Assembly: GCF_963422335.1 (NCBI RefSeq) | Contig: NZ_OY729424.1 | Span: 6,076,001 to 6,140,000, forward strand | Length of the DNA stretch: 64,000 nucleotides | Direction: 5' to 3' | Source of the DNA: an uncultured Roseateles sp. | GTDB lineage: Bacteria; Pseudomonadota; Gammaproteobacteria; Burkholderiales; Burkholderiaceae_C | Shown here: one piece after another, positions 8,473-16,739 of the stretch | Numbering within the stretch: position 1 is the stretch's first letter | Layout: each line of letters starts with the position of its first letter | Notes under the pieces: model-generated | The model's database searches: none | The model's input: the letters and a program-made list of their open reading frames with translations, nothing else | What the model was told of the DNA's origin: nothing | Program-made: the position numbers and the translations under genes

Positions 8473-8501
8473 ATAATATGCATGTCTAGTTTAGTTGACA
8501 A
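8473..8501 (-). promoter_or_regulatory. crtI promoter, sigma70-like
   Basis: Read leftward: -35 TTGTCA (8501-8496), 17-bp spacer, -10 TATTAT (8478-8473). Only six bases (CAACCT) separate the -10 box from the crtI ATG, so transcription would start at or within a base of the A of the ATG. The -35 and most of the spacer lie inside the PpsR operator, which fits direct occlusion. Confidence 0.6.
8483..8500. promoter_or_regulatory. PpsR/CrtJ operator between crtI and bchO
   Basis: TGTCTAGTTTAGTTGACA is an exact TGT-N12-ACA palindrome in the 46-bp gap between the crtI and bchO start codons. A degenerate copy (TGT-N12-ATA, 8458-8475, extending into crtI) lies 7 bp to the left, reproducing the tandem spacing seen at crtE-crtD. 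Confidence 0.8.
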
Positions 8502-8512
8502 CAGGGTTTGCA

Positions 8513-9391
8513 ATGAAAGATGACACGCCGGCCCTCGTCGAGCTGCGGGCCGGCGGCCTGCGCTGGCGGCTGCGGCGTGCCGGCCGGGGGCCGGCCCTGC
8601 TGCTGCTGCACGGCACCGGCTCGTCGCTGCAGTCCTGGGATGCCTGCCTGCCCGGGCTGGCGCCCCACTTCAGCCTGCTGATCCCGGACCTGCCCGGCCA
8701 TGGCGGCACCCAGGCCTTCGACGACCGCCGTGCCAGCCTGCCGCGCATGGCCGGCGCGCTGGCCGACTTGCTGGCCACGCTGAGCTGGCAGCCCGATCTG
8801 GTGGCCGGGCATTCGGCCGGTGCGGCGGTGATGATGCAGATGCAACTGGACGGCCAGCTGCCTCAGGCGCGTGGGCTGCTGGCCGTCAACGGCGCGCTGC
8901 AGCCGCTGCCGGGCCTGATGCGCGTGGTGGCGCCGGCCGTCGCCAAGCTCGTCGCCCGCAGCGCCTGGCTGCCGGCCTGGGTGACTCGCCACGCGGCTCA
9001 GCCCCGGGCACTGAAGAACCTGATCGCCTCCACCGGCTCACGCCTGGACGAGGCCGGCGTGCAGCACTACCGCGCCCTGCTGACGCAGCCCGCGCATGTG
9101 CGCGGCGTGCTGGACATGCTGGCCAGCTGGCAGCTGGACGAGTTGCAGGCTCGCCTGCCCGCGCTGCATATCCCCCTGTGGCTGGCCGCCGGCCTGGCCG
9201 ACCGCACGGTCGCGCCGGCGCAGTCGCAGGAACTGGCGCGCCGGCTGCCCTGTGCCCGTTTTCAGCCGCTGGAAGGCTTGGGGCATCTGGCGCATGAGGA
9301 GGCGCCGGAGAGTGTCAAACGGTTGCTGCTGGCGCTGTGGGATGAGACACGGGACCGGGTGACGAACCCGCCCTGCGCTGCGAAGCCTTGA
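8513..9391 (+). CDS. bchO: alpha/beta hydrolase BchO, magnesium chelatase-associated
   Basis: BchO proteins are alpha/beta-hydrolase-fold proteins found with Mg-chelatase genes; their exact role is unsettled. The protein is 292 aa. The oxyanion-hole region is LLHGTGSSLQSWD (residues 31-43), the nucleophile elbow GHSAG has Ser101, and LGHLAHEE near the end supplies the catalytic His. ATG 8513 is chosen over TTG 8495, which would lie inside the PpsR operator. AGGG precedes the ATG. It is monocistronic here and separated from bchI-bchD by about 9.5 kb, though in many purple bacteria it sits next to bchD. Confidence 0.85.
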   Translation: MKDDTPALVELRAGGLRWRLRRAGRGPALLLLHGTGSSLQSWDACLPGLAPHFSLLIPDLPGHGGTQAFDDRRASLPRMAGALADLLATLSWQPDLVAGHSAGAAVMMQMQLDGQLPQARGLLAVNGALQPLPGLMRVVAPAVAKLVARSAWLPAWVTRHAAQPRALKNLIASTGSRLDEAGVQHYRALLTQPAHVRGVLDMLASWQLDELQARLPALHIPLWLAAGLADRTVAPAQSQELARRLPCARFQPLEGLGHLAHEEAPESVKRLLLALWDETRDRVTNPPCAAKP

Positions 9392-9439
9392 CCGGCGCGG
9401 CGCAGGAATTGCCTCGCCGAAGCGACGGAGGTCTGAGGT

Positions 9440-10081
9440 TCAGCCACGCTCGTCATCGTGCAACAAGCTCATCACCTTGGTGGTGATGATGTCCACCGCC
9501 GGACCGTTGGCCCCGTGCGGCAGGATCACGTCGGCGTTGCGCTTGGTCGGCTCAATGAACTGCTTGTGCATCGGGCGCACGGTTTCCAGGTACTGGTGAA
9601 CCACAGAATCGGTGCTGCGGCCACGCTCCGAAATATCGCGCTGCAGCCGACGGATGAACCGCACGTCCGAGGCCGTGTCCACATAAATCTTCAGCGACAT
9701 CATGTTGCGCAGCTTGGCGTCGTACAAGGCGAACAGGCCCTCGACCACGATCACCGGTGCGGGCTTCACGGTAATGGTTTCACTGGAGCGGTTGTCGGCC
9801 GAGAAGTCATACACCGGCATCGCTATCGCCTCCCCCTTGCGCAGCGCGGCCAGGTGCTGCGCCATCAGCGGCCAGTCAAAGGCATCGGGATGGTCGTAGT
9901 TCTGCTTGCGCCGGTCCTCCGGCGGCATGTGGGACTGGTCCCGGTAGTAGTCATCCTGCATCACCACCGCCACCTTCTCCGGCCCGATGGCGGCCAAGAC
10001 CTGGCGCGTCACCGTCGATTTGCCGCTGCCGCTGCCCCCTGCGACACCGATGACGAAAGGCTTTTGAGGGGTTTTGGGCAT
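9440..10081 (-). CDS. udk: uridine kinase
   Basis: Phosphorylates uridine and cytidine in pyrimidine salvage. The protein is 213 aa, the normal length. The P-loop GVAGGSGSGKST is at residues 12-23, followed by the family signatures QDDYYRDQ and NYDHPDAFDW. It ends convergently with bchO (48-bp gap). It is a housekeeping gene with no link to photosynthesis and marks the left edge of the segment that interrupts the cluster. Confidence 0.95.
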   Translation of the reverse strand: MPKTPQKPFVIGVAGGSGSGKSTVTRQVLAAIGPEKVAVVMQDDYYRDQSHMPPEDRRKQNYDHPDAFDWPLMAQHLAALRKGEAIAMPVYDFSADNRSSETITVKPAPVIVVEGLFALYDAKLRNMMSLKIYVDTASDVRFIRRLQRDISERGRSTDSVVHQYLETVRPMHKQFIEPTKRNADVILPHGANGPAVDIITTKVMSLLHDDERG

Positions 10082-10388
10082 GAGGTAGTGGTGCAGGTAT
10101 CGGGCGATGCCTGGAAATGTACAAGCTGGCGAGCAGATGTTGAGCGGCTGCGGCCCGCTGGGTCACGGATCGCGAACGACTCCTTGCGCCCGAAGTCGTC
10201 GGCTGTCCCCGACCCATAGGCATCCATCATTCTTTCCTCGCCTCGGCGCAGCCGACGTTCGGCCCCCCGCGGACGCCGAAGTGGAGCGCCAACGTTGATG
10301 GCAGATCTTGAGGCAATTTGTGCGGTGGGCATGTCGCTCATGGCCAAAATGCAGCAGTCGCGCCCCTTGGATGGGCCAGACCCGGCCC
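10082..10388. other. intergenic stretch, no gene recognised
   Basis: About 300 bp between the udk start and the LysR stop. Short open frames occur on both strands, but none has recognisable domains or ribosome binding sites. The composition is less GC-rich than the flanking photosynthesis genes. It may be decayed coding DNA. Confidence 0.5.
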
Positions 10389-11357
10389 CTACCTTGCAAC
10401 CCGTCCGGACCGTCTCCGGCGTTGGCCCGTCAGGTCTTCCCTGCTCAGCACATGCTCGGCGTTGTCCGTGAGCCGCAGCACGGCCAAGTCGATGAACGCA
10501 CGCGCACGCGCAGGCTGTGACGTCCTGCTGCCGAAGTACACGAAGTAGCTGGCGTAGTCCGGTATGAAGTCGACAAGGACGGGCACAAGTTGGCCAGACC
10601 GGATGAAAGGCGCCGCGGTCACCCCGGCCAGTTGGGCCAGCACCTTGCCCGCGAGCACGGCATGCAACTCGAATACTTCGTCGTTGCTGCAGATCGCCGG
10701 CACGACCGGCTGATCCGCTGGTTGACCGCCGATCTTCACTCTCCACGGGACGACTTGGCCGGTGCCAGGGCTTCGGTAGGCGCTGCAACGGTGCGCAGTC
10801 AAAGCGGCGAGGGTGTCGGGAGTGCCGTACCGCTCCAGGTACGACGGCGCTGCACAGATGACCAGCTGCAACGGAAAGAGCCGGCGCGCTATGACGCCTT
10901 CATGCGGCGACTGCCCAAGCCGGAATCCCACATCGACGCGGTCCTCGACCCAGTTGCCGATGCGGTCGTCCAGCACCACGTCGGGCTGGATACCTGGGTG
11001 CTGCTCACAGAACTCGTCGACCAATCGCCACAGGATGCTTTGGAAAGTCGTTCGCGGGCCCACGATTCGCAGCGGCCCTGAAAACTCATCCTTCGCGGAC
11101 TTGGCTTTTTCAAGTGCCCGCTGCATACCCAGCACTGCGGGCTGCACGTCCTCCAGCAGGCGCTGCCCGGCATCGGTGAGCGACATCACGCGCGTCGTGC
11201 GATGGAACAGCCTGGCGTCCAGATAGACCTCGAGTTGCGCCAGGGCCTTGCTTGCCGCCTGCGGGCTGATGCCCAGCGAGAGTGCAGCCTGGCGCAGGCT
11301 GCCCAGCTCTGCTGCCTTGATGAACGTCGAAATTGACCTGAGCTCGTTGATTGCCAT
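10389..11357 (-). CDS. LysR-family transcriptional regulator
   Basis: 322 aa. The N-terminal winged helix-turn-helix covers about residues 5-65 (FIKAAELGSLRQAALSLGI, then SPQAASKALAQLE). An effector-binding domain follows (SGPLRIVGPRTTF onward). It diverges from the aldo/keto reductase operon, the usual layout for a LysR activator of its neighbour. Two dyads lie in the shared gap, one overlapping its own start codon. The inducer is unknown. The C-terminus ends in a basic tail (GQRRRRSGRVAR). Confidence 0.9.
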   Translation of the reverse strand: MAINELRSISTFIKAAELGSLRQAALSLGISPQAASKALAQLEVYLDARLFHRTTRVMSLTDAGQRLLEDVQPAVLGMQRALEKAKSAKDEFSGPLRIVGPRTTFQSILWRLVDEFCEQHPGIQPDVVLDDRIGNWVEDRVDVGFRLGQSPHEGVIARRLFPLQLVICAAPSYLERYGTPDTLAALTAHRCSAYRSPGTGQVVPWRVKIGGQPADQPVVPAICSNDEVFELHAVLAGKVLAQLAGVTAAPFIRSGQLVPVLVDFIPDYASYFVYFGSRTSQPARARAFIDLAVLRLTDNAEHVLSREDLTGQRRRRSGRVAR

Positions 11358-11371
11358 GACTCTATTGTCAT
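11356..11371. promoter_or_regulatory. dyad overlapping the LysR start codon
   Basis: ATGAC-TCTATT-GTCAT, with a further outer repeat GATTG...CAATC around it (about 11349-11376). The position over the LysR initiation codon suggests autoregulation. Assignment to LysR is inference from position. Confidence 0.4.
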
Positions 11372-11431
11372 CAATCTGATGTTAATCCAACAACTTTTAT
11401 GTCACTACCCGGATGCGAGTCGACTGCTTAG

Positions 11432-11449
11432 AGTTCGTTCTATCGAACT
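11432..11449. promoter_or_regulatory. LysR-type dyad upstream of the aldo/keto reductase
   Basis: AGTTCG-TTCTAT-CGAACT, a perfect 6-bp inverted repeat with a T-N11-A style core, 14 bp before the reductase ATG. This is a plausible operator of the divergent LysR protein. Confidence 0.45.
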
Positions 11450-11463
11450 TTTGAGCAGCAACC

Positions 11464-12315
11464 ATGCAACACGTCACCCTGAACAACGGCATCCAGATGC
11501 CCATCGCCGGCTTCGGCGTCTTCCAGATTCCGGACGCCAGGGATTGCCAGCGCAGCGTGGTCGATGCCATCGAGGTCGGCTATCGGCTCATCGACACAGC
11601 GGCTTCGTACATGAACGAGGAAGCCGTCGGCCGAGGCCTGAAGGCCAGCGGCGTGGCTCGCGAGCAGCTTTTCGTGACCAGCAAGCTCTGGGTGCAAGAG
11701 ACCGGCTACGAGCGCACTCAGCAGGCCATCGACAAGTCACTGCGCCGCCTGAACCTCGACTACCTGGACCTGTACCTCATTCATCAACCCTTCGGCGACG
11801 TGCATGGGTCCTGGCGGGCGATGGAAGACGCTCACCGAGCTGGCAAGCTGCGCGCCATCGGCGTCAGCAACTTCCACCCCGACCGCCTGATGGATATCAA
11901 GGCGTTCAACGAGGTGGCGCCTGCCGTCAACCAGGTGGAGGTGAACCCTTTCCAGCAGCAGCTCGAAAGCGTTCCTTTCATGAAAGAGCTCGGCGTGCAG
12001 GCCGAAGCCTGGGCACCGTTCGCGGAAGGCCGGAACAACCTGTTCCAGAACGAAGTGCTTGCCGAGATCGGCGCCCGATACGGCAAGTCGGTCGGGCAGG
12101 TGGTGCTGCGTTGGCTGGTTCAGCGAGGCGTCGTGGCCCTGGCCAAGTCGGTGCGCAAGGAGCGCATGGCCGAGAACATCGCCATCTTCGACTTCCAGCT
12201 CGACGACGCCGACATGGCCCACATCGCAACGCTCGACACGAACACCAGCAGCTTCTTCTCCCATCGCGACCCGGCCATGGTCAAGTGGATGGCCGAGCGC
12301 AAGCTCGACATCTGA
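11464..12315 (+). CDS. aldo/keto reductase
   Basis: NADPH-dependent carbonyl reductase with a TIM-barrel fold. The protein is 283 aa. The catalytic tetrad is visible: D44 and Y49 in RLIDTAASYMNEEAVG, K74 in VTSKLW, H107 in LIHQPFGD. The IGVSNF motif and a C-terminal KSVRKERMAEN cofactor segment are present. It resembles AKR5-type 2,5-diketo-gluconate or methylglyoxal reductases; the substrate cannot be told. It is the first gene of an operon with an exporter, a cupin/CMD protein and a lipoprotein hydrolase. Confidence 0.92.
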   Translation: MQHVTLNNGIQMPIAGFGVFQIPDARDCQRSVVDAIEVGYRLIDTAASYMNEEAVGRGLKASGVAREQLFVTSKLWVQETGYERTQQAIDKSLRRLNLDYLDLYLIHQPFGDVHGSWRAMEDAHRAGKLRAIGVSNFHPDRLMDIKAFNEVAPAVNQVEVNPFQQQLESVPFMKELGVQAEAWAPFAEGRNNLFQNEVLAEIGARYGKSVGQVVLRWLVQRGVVALAKSVRKERMAENIAIFDFQLDDADMAHIATLDTNTSSFFSHRDPAMVKWMAERKLDI

Positions 12316-12324
12316 GGCCGCTGC

Positions 12325-13752
12325 ATGACCAACTCCCACAGCCACGCGCAGGCCAGTGGCGCGAACACTGTGCTGGCCATCATCGTGGCCAGCTACCTGA
12401 TGATCGTGGTGGACATCTCCATCGTCATCACCGGCCTGCCTCGCATCCAGGGCGAGCTGGGCTTCACCGCTGCTCAGCTCTCCTGGGTCACCAATGCCTA
12501 CACGCTGACCTTCGGCGGCCTGCTGCTGCTGGGCGCCCGCGCGGGTGACCTCCTCGGGCGCCGGCGCATGTTCATCACCGGCCTTTCACTGTTCACGCTG
12601 GCTTCGGTCGCCATCGGTCTTAGTCAATCAGCCGCCTGGCTGCTGGCAGCGCGCGCGATTCAGGGAATTGGCGCGGCTGTGCTTGCGCCTTCAACGCTGG
12701 CCCTGCTGTCCACCCACTTCTCTGAGGGACCGGCGCGTACCCGTGCGCTGTCCCTGTACGCCGCAGCCGCAGGCCTTGGAGCCACGCTGGGTCTCGTATT
12801 GGGCGGCGTGTTTGCCGACCTCGTGTCATGGCGAGCGGGCTTCTTCATCAACCTGCCGATCGGCATTGCGTTGATCGTCGCGGCAAGAAAGCATATCGCC
12901 GAGACGCCCAAGAACACGGGCCGCTTTGATGTGACTGGCGCCACCAGTTCCACGCTGGGCATGACGGCGCTGGTGTTCGGCTTGGTGAGAGCCGCTGAAG
13001 CGGGCTGGCAGGACCCCGTGGCGCTGAGCGCCTTGGCCGGTGGGGCATTGATGCTCGCCGCCTTCGCGTGGATCGAGCGCAGCGTGGGTCAGCCGGTTCT
13101 GCCTCTGCATCTGTTGTCCGACCGTGGGCGCGCAGGCGCGTATGTCTCGCGCATGCTCTTCATGGCCGGCGCCGTAGGATTCTGGTTCTTCTCCACGCAG
13201 TTCCTGCAGGGCGTGTTGCATCTGCGTCCGCTGCTGGCCGGGCTCGCCTTCCTGCCTGTCACCGTGCCCAACTTCGCATCGGCTGTCGCTGTGCCGCGGC
13301 TCGCACGCCGCCATGGCAGCAACAGCCTGCTGCTGACGGGCCTGCTCCTCGGTGCCGTCGGCCTACTCTGGCTGGGTGAGGCCGACGCCCACTCGACCTA
13401 CTGGCTGAACGTGGCGCCGCCGATGATGCTGATCGGCCTGGGCCAGGGTCTGCTGCTGGGACCGCTGACCGCTGCTGGCGTCGCCGGCGTCGCGCAGAAA
13501 GATGCAGGGGCCGCGTCGGGGCTGGTCAACGTGGCTCACCAGTTGGGTGGTGCGCTGGGTCTGGGCGTGCTCGTGTTGATCTTCGCTGCGGCAGCGCCGG
13601 CAGCCGTCCACGACGTCGACACCCTTGCGCATCGGATTTCGGTGGTCATGGACGCCGCCGCGTTGCTGCTGGCCTTGTCACTGCTTGTGGCCTGGGCTTG
13701 CATCGTGAGGCCCCGCCACCGCCCGTCACATCATCAGGAGAACTTGGCATGA
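12325..13752 (+). CDS. MFS drug-type exporter, DHA2 (14-helix) family
   Basis: 475 aa of largely hydrophobic sequence with about 14 membrane segments. The first-helix region is VLAIIVASYLMIVVDISIV. A motif-A-like loop, GARAGDLLGRRRMF, lies near residue 75. The motif-C region in the fifth helix (GLGATLGLVLGGVFADL) marks an antiporter. It starts 9 bp after the reductase stop, so it is cotranscribed. It probably exports a toxic organic compound related to the neighbouring enzymes' substrate. Confidence 0.88.
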   Translation: MTNSHSHAQASGANTVLAIIVASYLMIVVDISIVITGLPRIQGELGFTAAQLSWVTNAYTLTFGGLLLLGARAGDLLGRRRMFITGLSLFTLASVAIGLSQSAAWLLAARAIQGIGAAVLAPSTLALLSTHFSEGPARTRALSLYAAAAGLGATLGLVLGGVFADLVSWRAGFFINLPIGIALIVAARKHIAETPKNTGRFDVTGATSSTLGMTALVFGLVRAAEAGWQDPVALSALAGGALMLAAFAWIERSVGQPVLPLHLLSDRGRAGAYVSRMLFMAGAVGFWFFSTQFLQGVLHLRPLLAGLAFLPVTVPNFASAVAVPRLARRHGSNSLLLTGLLLGAVGLLWLGEADAHSTYWLNVAPPMMLIGLGQGLLLGPLTAAGVAGVAQKDAGAASGLVNVAHQLGGALGLGVLVLIFAAAAPAAVHDVDTLAHRISVVMDAAALLLALSLLVAWACIVRPRHRPSHHQENLA

Positions 13753-14933
13753 AGAGCCTTCTTTGCATTGCGCTTGCGGGCGCCGCGACCACGACGATGG
13801 CGCAGAGCGATGCCGCACCCAAGGTCTCGGTCCGTGCGGCCGCCACGTCGCCCGCAGCCTCGGGGGCGAGCGACAACTTCACCGGTGCCGTGCGCATCAC
13901 CTCTCCGTTCCAGGCCTTGCCACCGGGCAAGGCAGGTGGCGCCACCGTGACGTTCGAGCCGCGGGCACGCACAGCCTGGCACACCCACCCGCTCGGGCAG
14001 ACCTTGGTCGTCACCGCCGGTCTCGGGCTGGTTCAGCAGCAAGGACAGCCGGCGCAGGTCATCCGCCCCGGCGATGTCGTCACCATTCCCCCCAACGTGC
14101 GCCACTGGCATGGCGCGGGTCCCGACGCCGCGATGAGCCATGTGGCCATCGCCGAGAAGGAAGACGGGAACTCCGTGACCTGGCGCAACAAGGTCAGCGA
14201 CGCCGACTACCAGGCTGCGCTGGACAGCGCAGGACTTGCGTCACCGAAGAACGAGGCTTCAAGGTCGCCTGTTCGTACCTGGCCTACAGCCGAGGCCCTG
14301 TCGCCCAAGCAACGGGCCATCCCGCTCATTTCCGCTGCCATGGCAGCGAGTGACATGCCCAGGCTCAACAGTGCAGTGAACCAGGGGCTGGATGCCGGCA
14401 TGACGCTCAGCGAGGCCAAGGAAGTGCTGGTGCATCTCTATGCCTACACGGGCTTCCCGAGAAGCCTCAACGCGTTGGGCGAGTTGATGAAGGCCGTCGA
14501 CGCGCGCCGGCAGCGCGGCATCCAGGACGCGCCGGGCAAGGAACCCAGCCGCACCATCGCCACAGGCTCCGAGCTCGTTGCGGTGGGCAAGGCCAACCAG
14601 ACTGAGATTTCTGGCGGTCCGGTGCAAGGCGCGGTGTTTGACTTCGCCCCTGCGATCAACCAGTTCCTTCAGGCGCATCTGTTCGGCGACATCTTCGAAC
14701 GCGACAACCTCGACTGGCAAAGCCGCGAGCTGGCCACCGTCGGGGCGCTGGCCGCCACACCCGGCGCAGAGGCGCAGTTGCGCTCGCATATGCGAGCCAG
14801 CCTTCGCGTCGGCCTGACCGCCACGCAGTTGCGGCAATTGGTGCAGGTGCTGGCCGAGCGCGGCGATGTCAGCGCCTCGAAACGTGCCGACGCCGCGCTG
14901 TCCGAAGTCCTTGCCGCCACCTCGAAAGGTTGA
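13749..14933 (+). CDS. secreted cupin - carboxymuconolactone decarboxylase fusion
   Basis: 394 aa. A signal peptide occupies residues 1-19 (MKSLLCIALAGAATTTMAQ). A cupin domain follows at about 45-150, with WHTHPLGQT as metal-binding motif 1 and IPPNVRHWHGA as motif 2. After a linker come two CMD/AhpD-like alpha-helical repeats at about 185-290 and 300-390 (LVHLYAYTGFPRSLNAL; RELATVGALAATPG). No CxxC redox pair is seen in the CMD part, so peroxidase chemistry of the AhpD type is unlikely. The ATG overlaps the MFS stop. The periplasmic location differs from classical muconolactone decarboxylases; function is unknown. Confidence 0.85.
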   Translation: MKSLLCIALAGAATTTMAQSDAAPKVSVRAAATSPAASGASDNFTGAVRITSPFQALPPGKAGGATVTFEPRARTAWHTHPLGQTLVVTAGLGLVQQQGQPAQVIRPGDVVTIPPNVRHWHGAGPDAAMSHVAIAEKEDGNSVTWRNKVSDADYQAALDSAGLASPKNEASRSPVRTWPTAEALSPKQRAIPLISAAMAASDMPRLNSAVNQGLDAGMTLSEAKEVLVHLYAYTGFPRSLNALGELMKAVDARRQRGIQDAPGKEPSRTIATGSELVAVGKANQTEISGGPVQGAVFDFAPAINQFLQAHLFGDIFERDNLDWQSRELATVGALAATPGAEAQLRSHMRASLRVGLTATQLRQLVQVLAERGDVSASKRADAALSEVLAATSKG

Positions 14934-14935
14934 CC

Positions 14936-16018
14936 ATGAATGTGCCCCGAATCCTGCTCGCCGCAGTCGCGTTCGCCACTTTGCTGGCTGGCTGCGCCGT
15001 GCCGGTGCGATCAGACATCCCCACCGCAGGTCCGTTGGTGATTCAAGCTCAGGGCAGCTTTGCAGTCGGCGGCTCCGTGAAGACCACGCCCGGCAGCTAC
15101 GACAACAACAAGCCCACCGCAGCAGGGCAAAGCTTCCACGGCGACCACCTCTACGCCTTCTATCAGGTGCCGCAGAACCCCAAGGCGCTGCCCATCGTCA
15201 TGCTGCATGGCGCTTTCCAGTCGGCCCGTAGCTGGGAGACCACTTCGGATGGACGGGAGGGCTTCCAGACGATCTTTCTGCGACGCGGATTCCCGGTCTA
15301 CCTGGTGGACCAACCCCGTAGAGGCCGCGCTGGCAACAGCACCGTCGCCGCCAGCATCGAGCCGACTGCGAACGACCAGCTGTTCTTCGACCAGTTCCGC
15401 ATTGGCAAGTGGCCCAACTATTTCGACAACGTGCAGTTCGACCGCAAGCCTGAAACGCTGGATCAGTTCTTCCGTTCGGTCACGCCGAACACAGGCGTGT
15501 TTGACGCAGGCGTGGTCTCCGATGCCATGGCCGCACTGCTGGCCAAGACAGGGCCGGCGCTCCTGTTCACCCACTCGCAAGGTGGCGGCCCAGGCTGGCT
15601 GACAGCCATCAAGACCTCGAACGTAAAAGCCATCGTCGCCTTCGAGCCTGGCAGTGGGTTCATCTTCCCGCAGGGCGAACTGCCGCCAGCTTTGCCCAGC
15701 GCGGCCGGTACGCTGTCGCCCGAAGCGGTGCCGCTGGCGGACTTCCAGAAGCTGACGCGGCTGCCCATCGTCATCTACTACGGCGACAACTTCCCCGTCG
15801 AGCCCACCCGTGAGCGCGGCCAGGACAACTGGCGCGTGCGGCTGGCCATGGCAAAGCTCTGGGTCGAGGCCATCAACAAGCATGGGGGCGACGCGCGCCT
15901 GGTGCACCTGCCGGCCGTGGGTGTCAGCGGCAACACGCACTTCCTGATGTCCGACCTGAACAACCTGCAGATCGCAGACCTGGTGTCCAGGTTCCTCGCC
16001 GAGAAGAAGCTGGACTGA
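14936..16018 (+). CDS. alpha/beta-hydrolase lipoprotein
   Basis: 360 aa. A lipoprotein signal is followed by the lipobox LLAGC (lipidated Cys20), so the product is anchored in the cell envelope. The hydrolase core has HGAFQSARSWE (oxyanion region), THSQGGGPGW (nucleophile Ser) and a C-terminal GVSGNTHFLM carrying the probable catalytic His. It begins 2 nt after the cupin/CMD stop. It resembles secreted esterases that occur with CMD proteins; substrate unknown. Confidence 0.85.
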   Translation: MNVPRILLAAVAFATLLAGCAVPVRSDIPTAGPLVIQAQGSFAVGGSVKTTPGSYDNNKPTAAGQSFHGDHLYAFYQVPQNPKALPIVMLHGAFQSARSWETTSDGREGFQTIFLRRGFPVYLVDQPRRGRAGNSTVAASIEPTANDQLFFDQFRIGKWPNYFDNVQFDRKPETLDQFFRSVTPNTGVFDAGVVSDAMAALLAKTGPALLFTHSQGGGPGWLTAIKTSNVKAIVAFEPGSGFIFPQGELPPALPSAAGTLSPEAVPLADFQKLTRLPIVIYYGDNFPVEPTRERGQDNWRVRLAMAKLWVEAINKHGGDARLVHLPAVGVSGNTHFLMSDLNNLQIADLVSRFLAEKKLD

Positions 16019-16053
16019 AGCCCACTCGAGTCAACAAGCAACGGAGCTCTGAC

Positions 16054-16326
16054 ATGCCCCACGAAGTCGTCCCTCTGAAGCGGCGTGAGTTCCTCGGCGC
16101 TTCTTCCGCTGCTCTTTCCGCCATAGTCCTTGGAGTACCGACAAGCCTCAGTTCCGGGTCGAAGACATCCACGGCATGGCGGACTTCATCGCTCAGCTTT
16201 CCGGTCTGGAAGCCGCGCGCCTGGGTCTGCTCGGCGTCTGTGGCGGTGGTAGCTATTCGCTGTCCGCAGCGAAGTCCGACAAGCGCTTCAAGTCGGTGGC
16301 CACGCTCAGCATGTTCAATTCAGGAG
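16054..16326 (+). pseudogene. remnant of a Tat-exported protein joined to an alpha/beta-hydrolase remnant
   Basis: The frame opens with a Tat-like leader (LKRREFLGASSAALSAIVLG) at 16054 but loses meaning after about 30 residues. From about 16140 another frame reads as the middle of a hydrolase (FRVEDIHGMADFIAQL, LLGVCGGGSYSLSAAKSDKR, VATLSMFNSGG) and stops at 16324-16326 (TGA). Neither half is complete. Simplest reading: a deletion fused the start of one gene to the middle of another, or a frameshifted gene lost its interior. They were probably further members of the preceding operon. Confidence 0.65.
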
Positions 16327-16333
16327 GTACACG

Positions 16334-16402
16334 ATGAGCAGCCTAGCGGACCTGATGCGTCGGGACGCAACCGAGCACATCGAGACTTACTGGGTGCCTA
16401 GG
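16334..16402 (+). pseudogene. short N-terminal gene fragment
   Basis: After the sequence AGGAGGTACACG comes ATGAGCAGCCTAGCGGACCT, encoding MSSLADLMRRDATEHIETYW and three more residues before TAG. The very good ribosome binding site in front of a 22-codon frame suggests the 5' end of a longer gene whose remainder has been lost. Confidence 0.45.
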
Positions 16403-16404
16403 TA

Positions 16405-16739
16405 GGTTCAAGCCGCGATGGCCAAGTTGAGCCCGTTCTTCTCGCGAACGCTTTCGGCTTGGGAATGCAGTCTAAATGCCTGCGCCGGCCAAATTGAACC
16501 TCTACCAAGCAGTCGGTCGTGTGCGACTGCTGATGGCCGGCTGCGTGAGTAACCGGTGCGCAAGTGGAGATGATGACGCGAGCAGCAAGCCCGATTGATC
16601 AACGCTTGAGACGTCTTGCCTTATGTGTCCACTTGCGTCAGAGCTTCGATTGGCGCAGAGTTTGACCGCGCCCAAAAGTCTGACCCGCTCACCGATGGTG
16701 CACGGTCTGTGAAATCAAACGTCACATAGGAGATCAGCC
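16405..16739. other. intergenic stretch, no gene recognised
   Basis: About 335 bp following the gene fragments, less GC-rich than the surroundings. No tRNA, transposase or clear terminator is seen. It is likely decayed DNA at the end of the accessory operon. Confidence 0.5.

Noticed and set aside
8458..8475. Second PpsR site left of the crtI-bchO operator (TGT-N12-ATA)
   Set aside because: One half is degenerate and it overlaps the crtI start codon and coding sequence; noted only as supporting evidence for tandem spacing.
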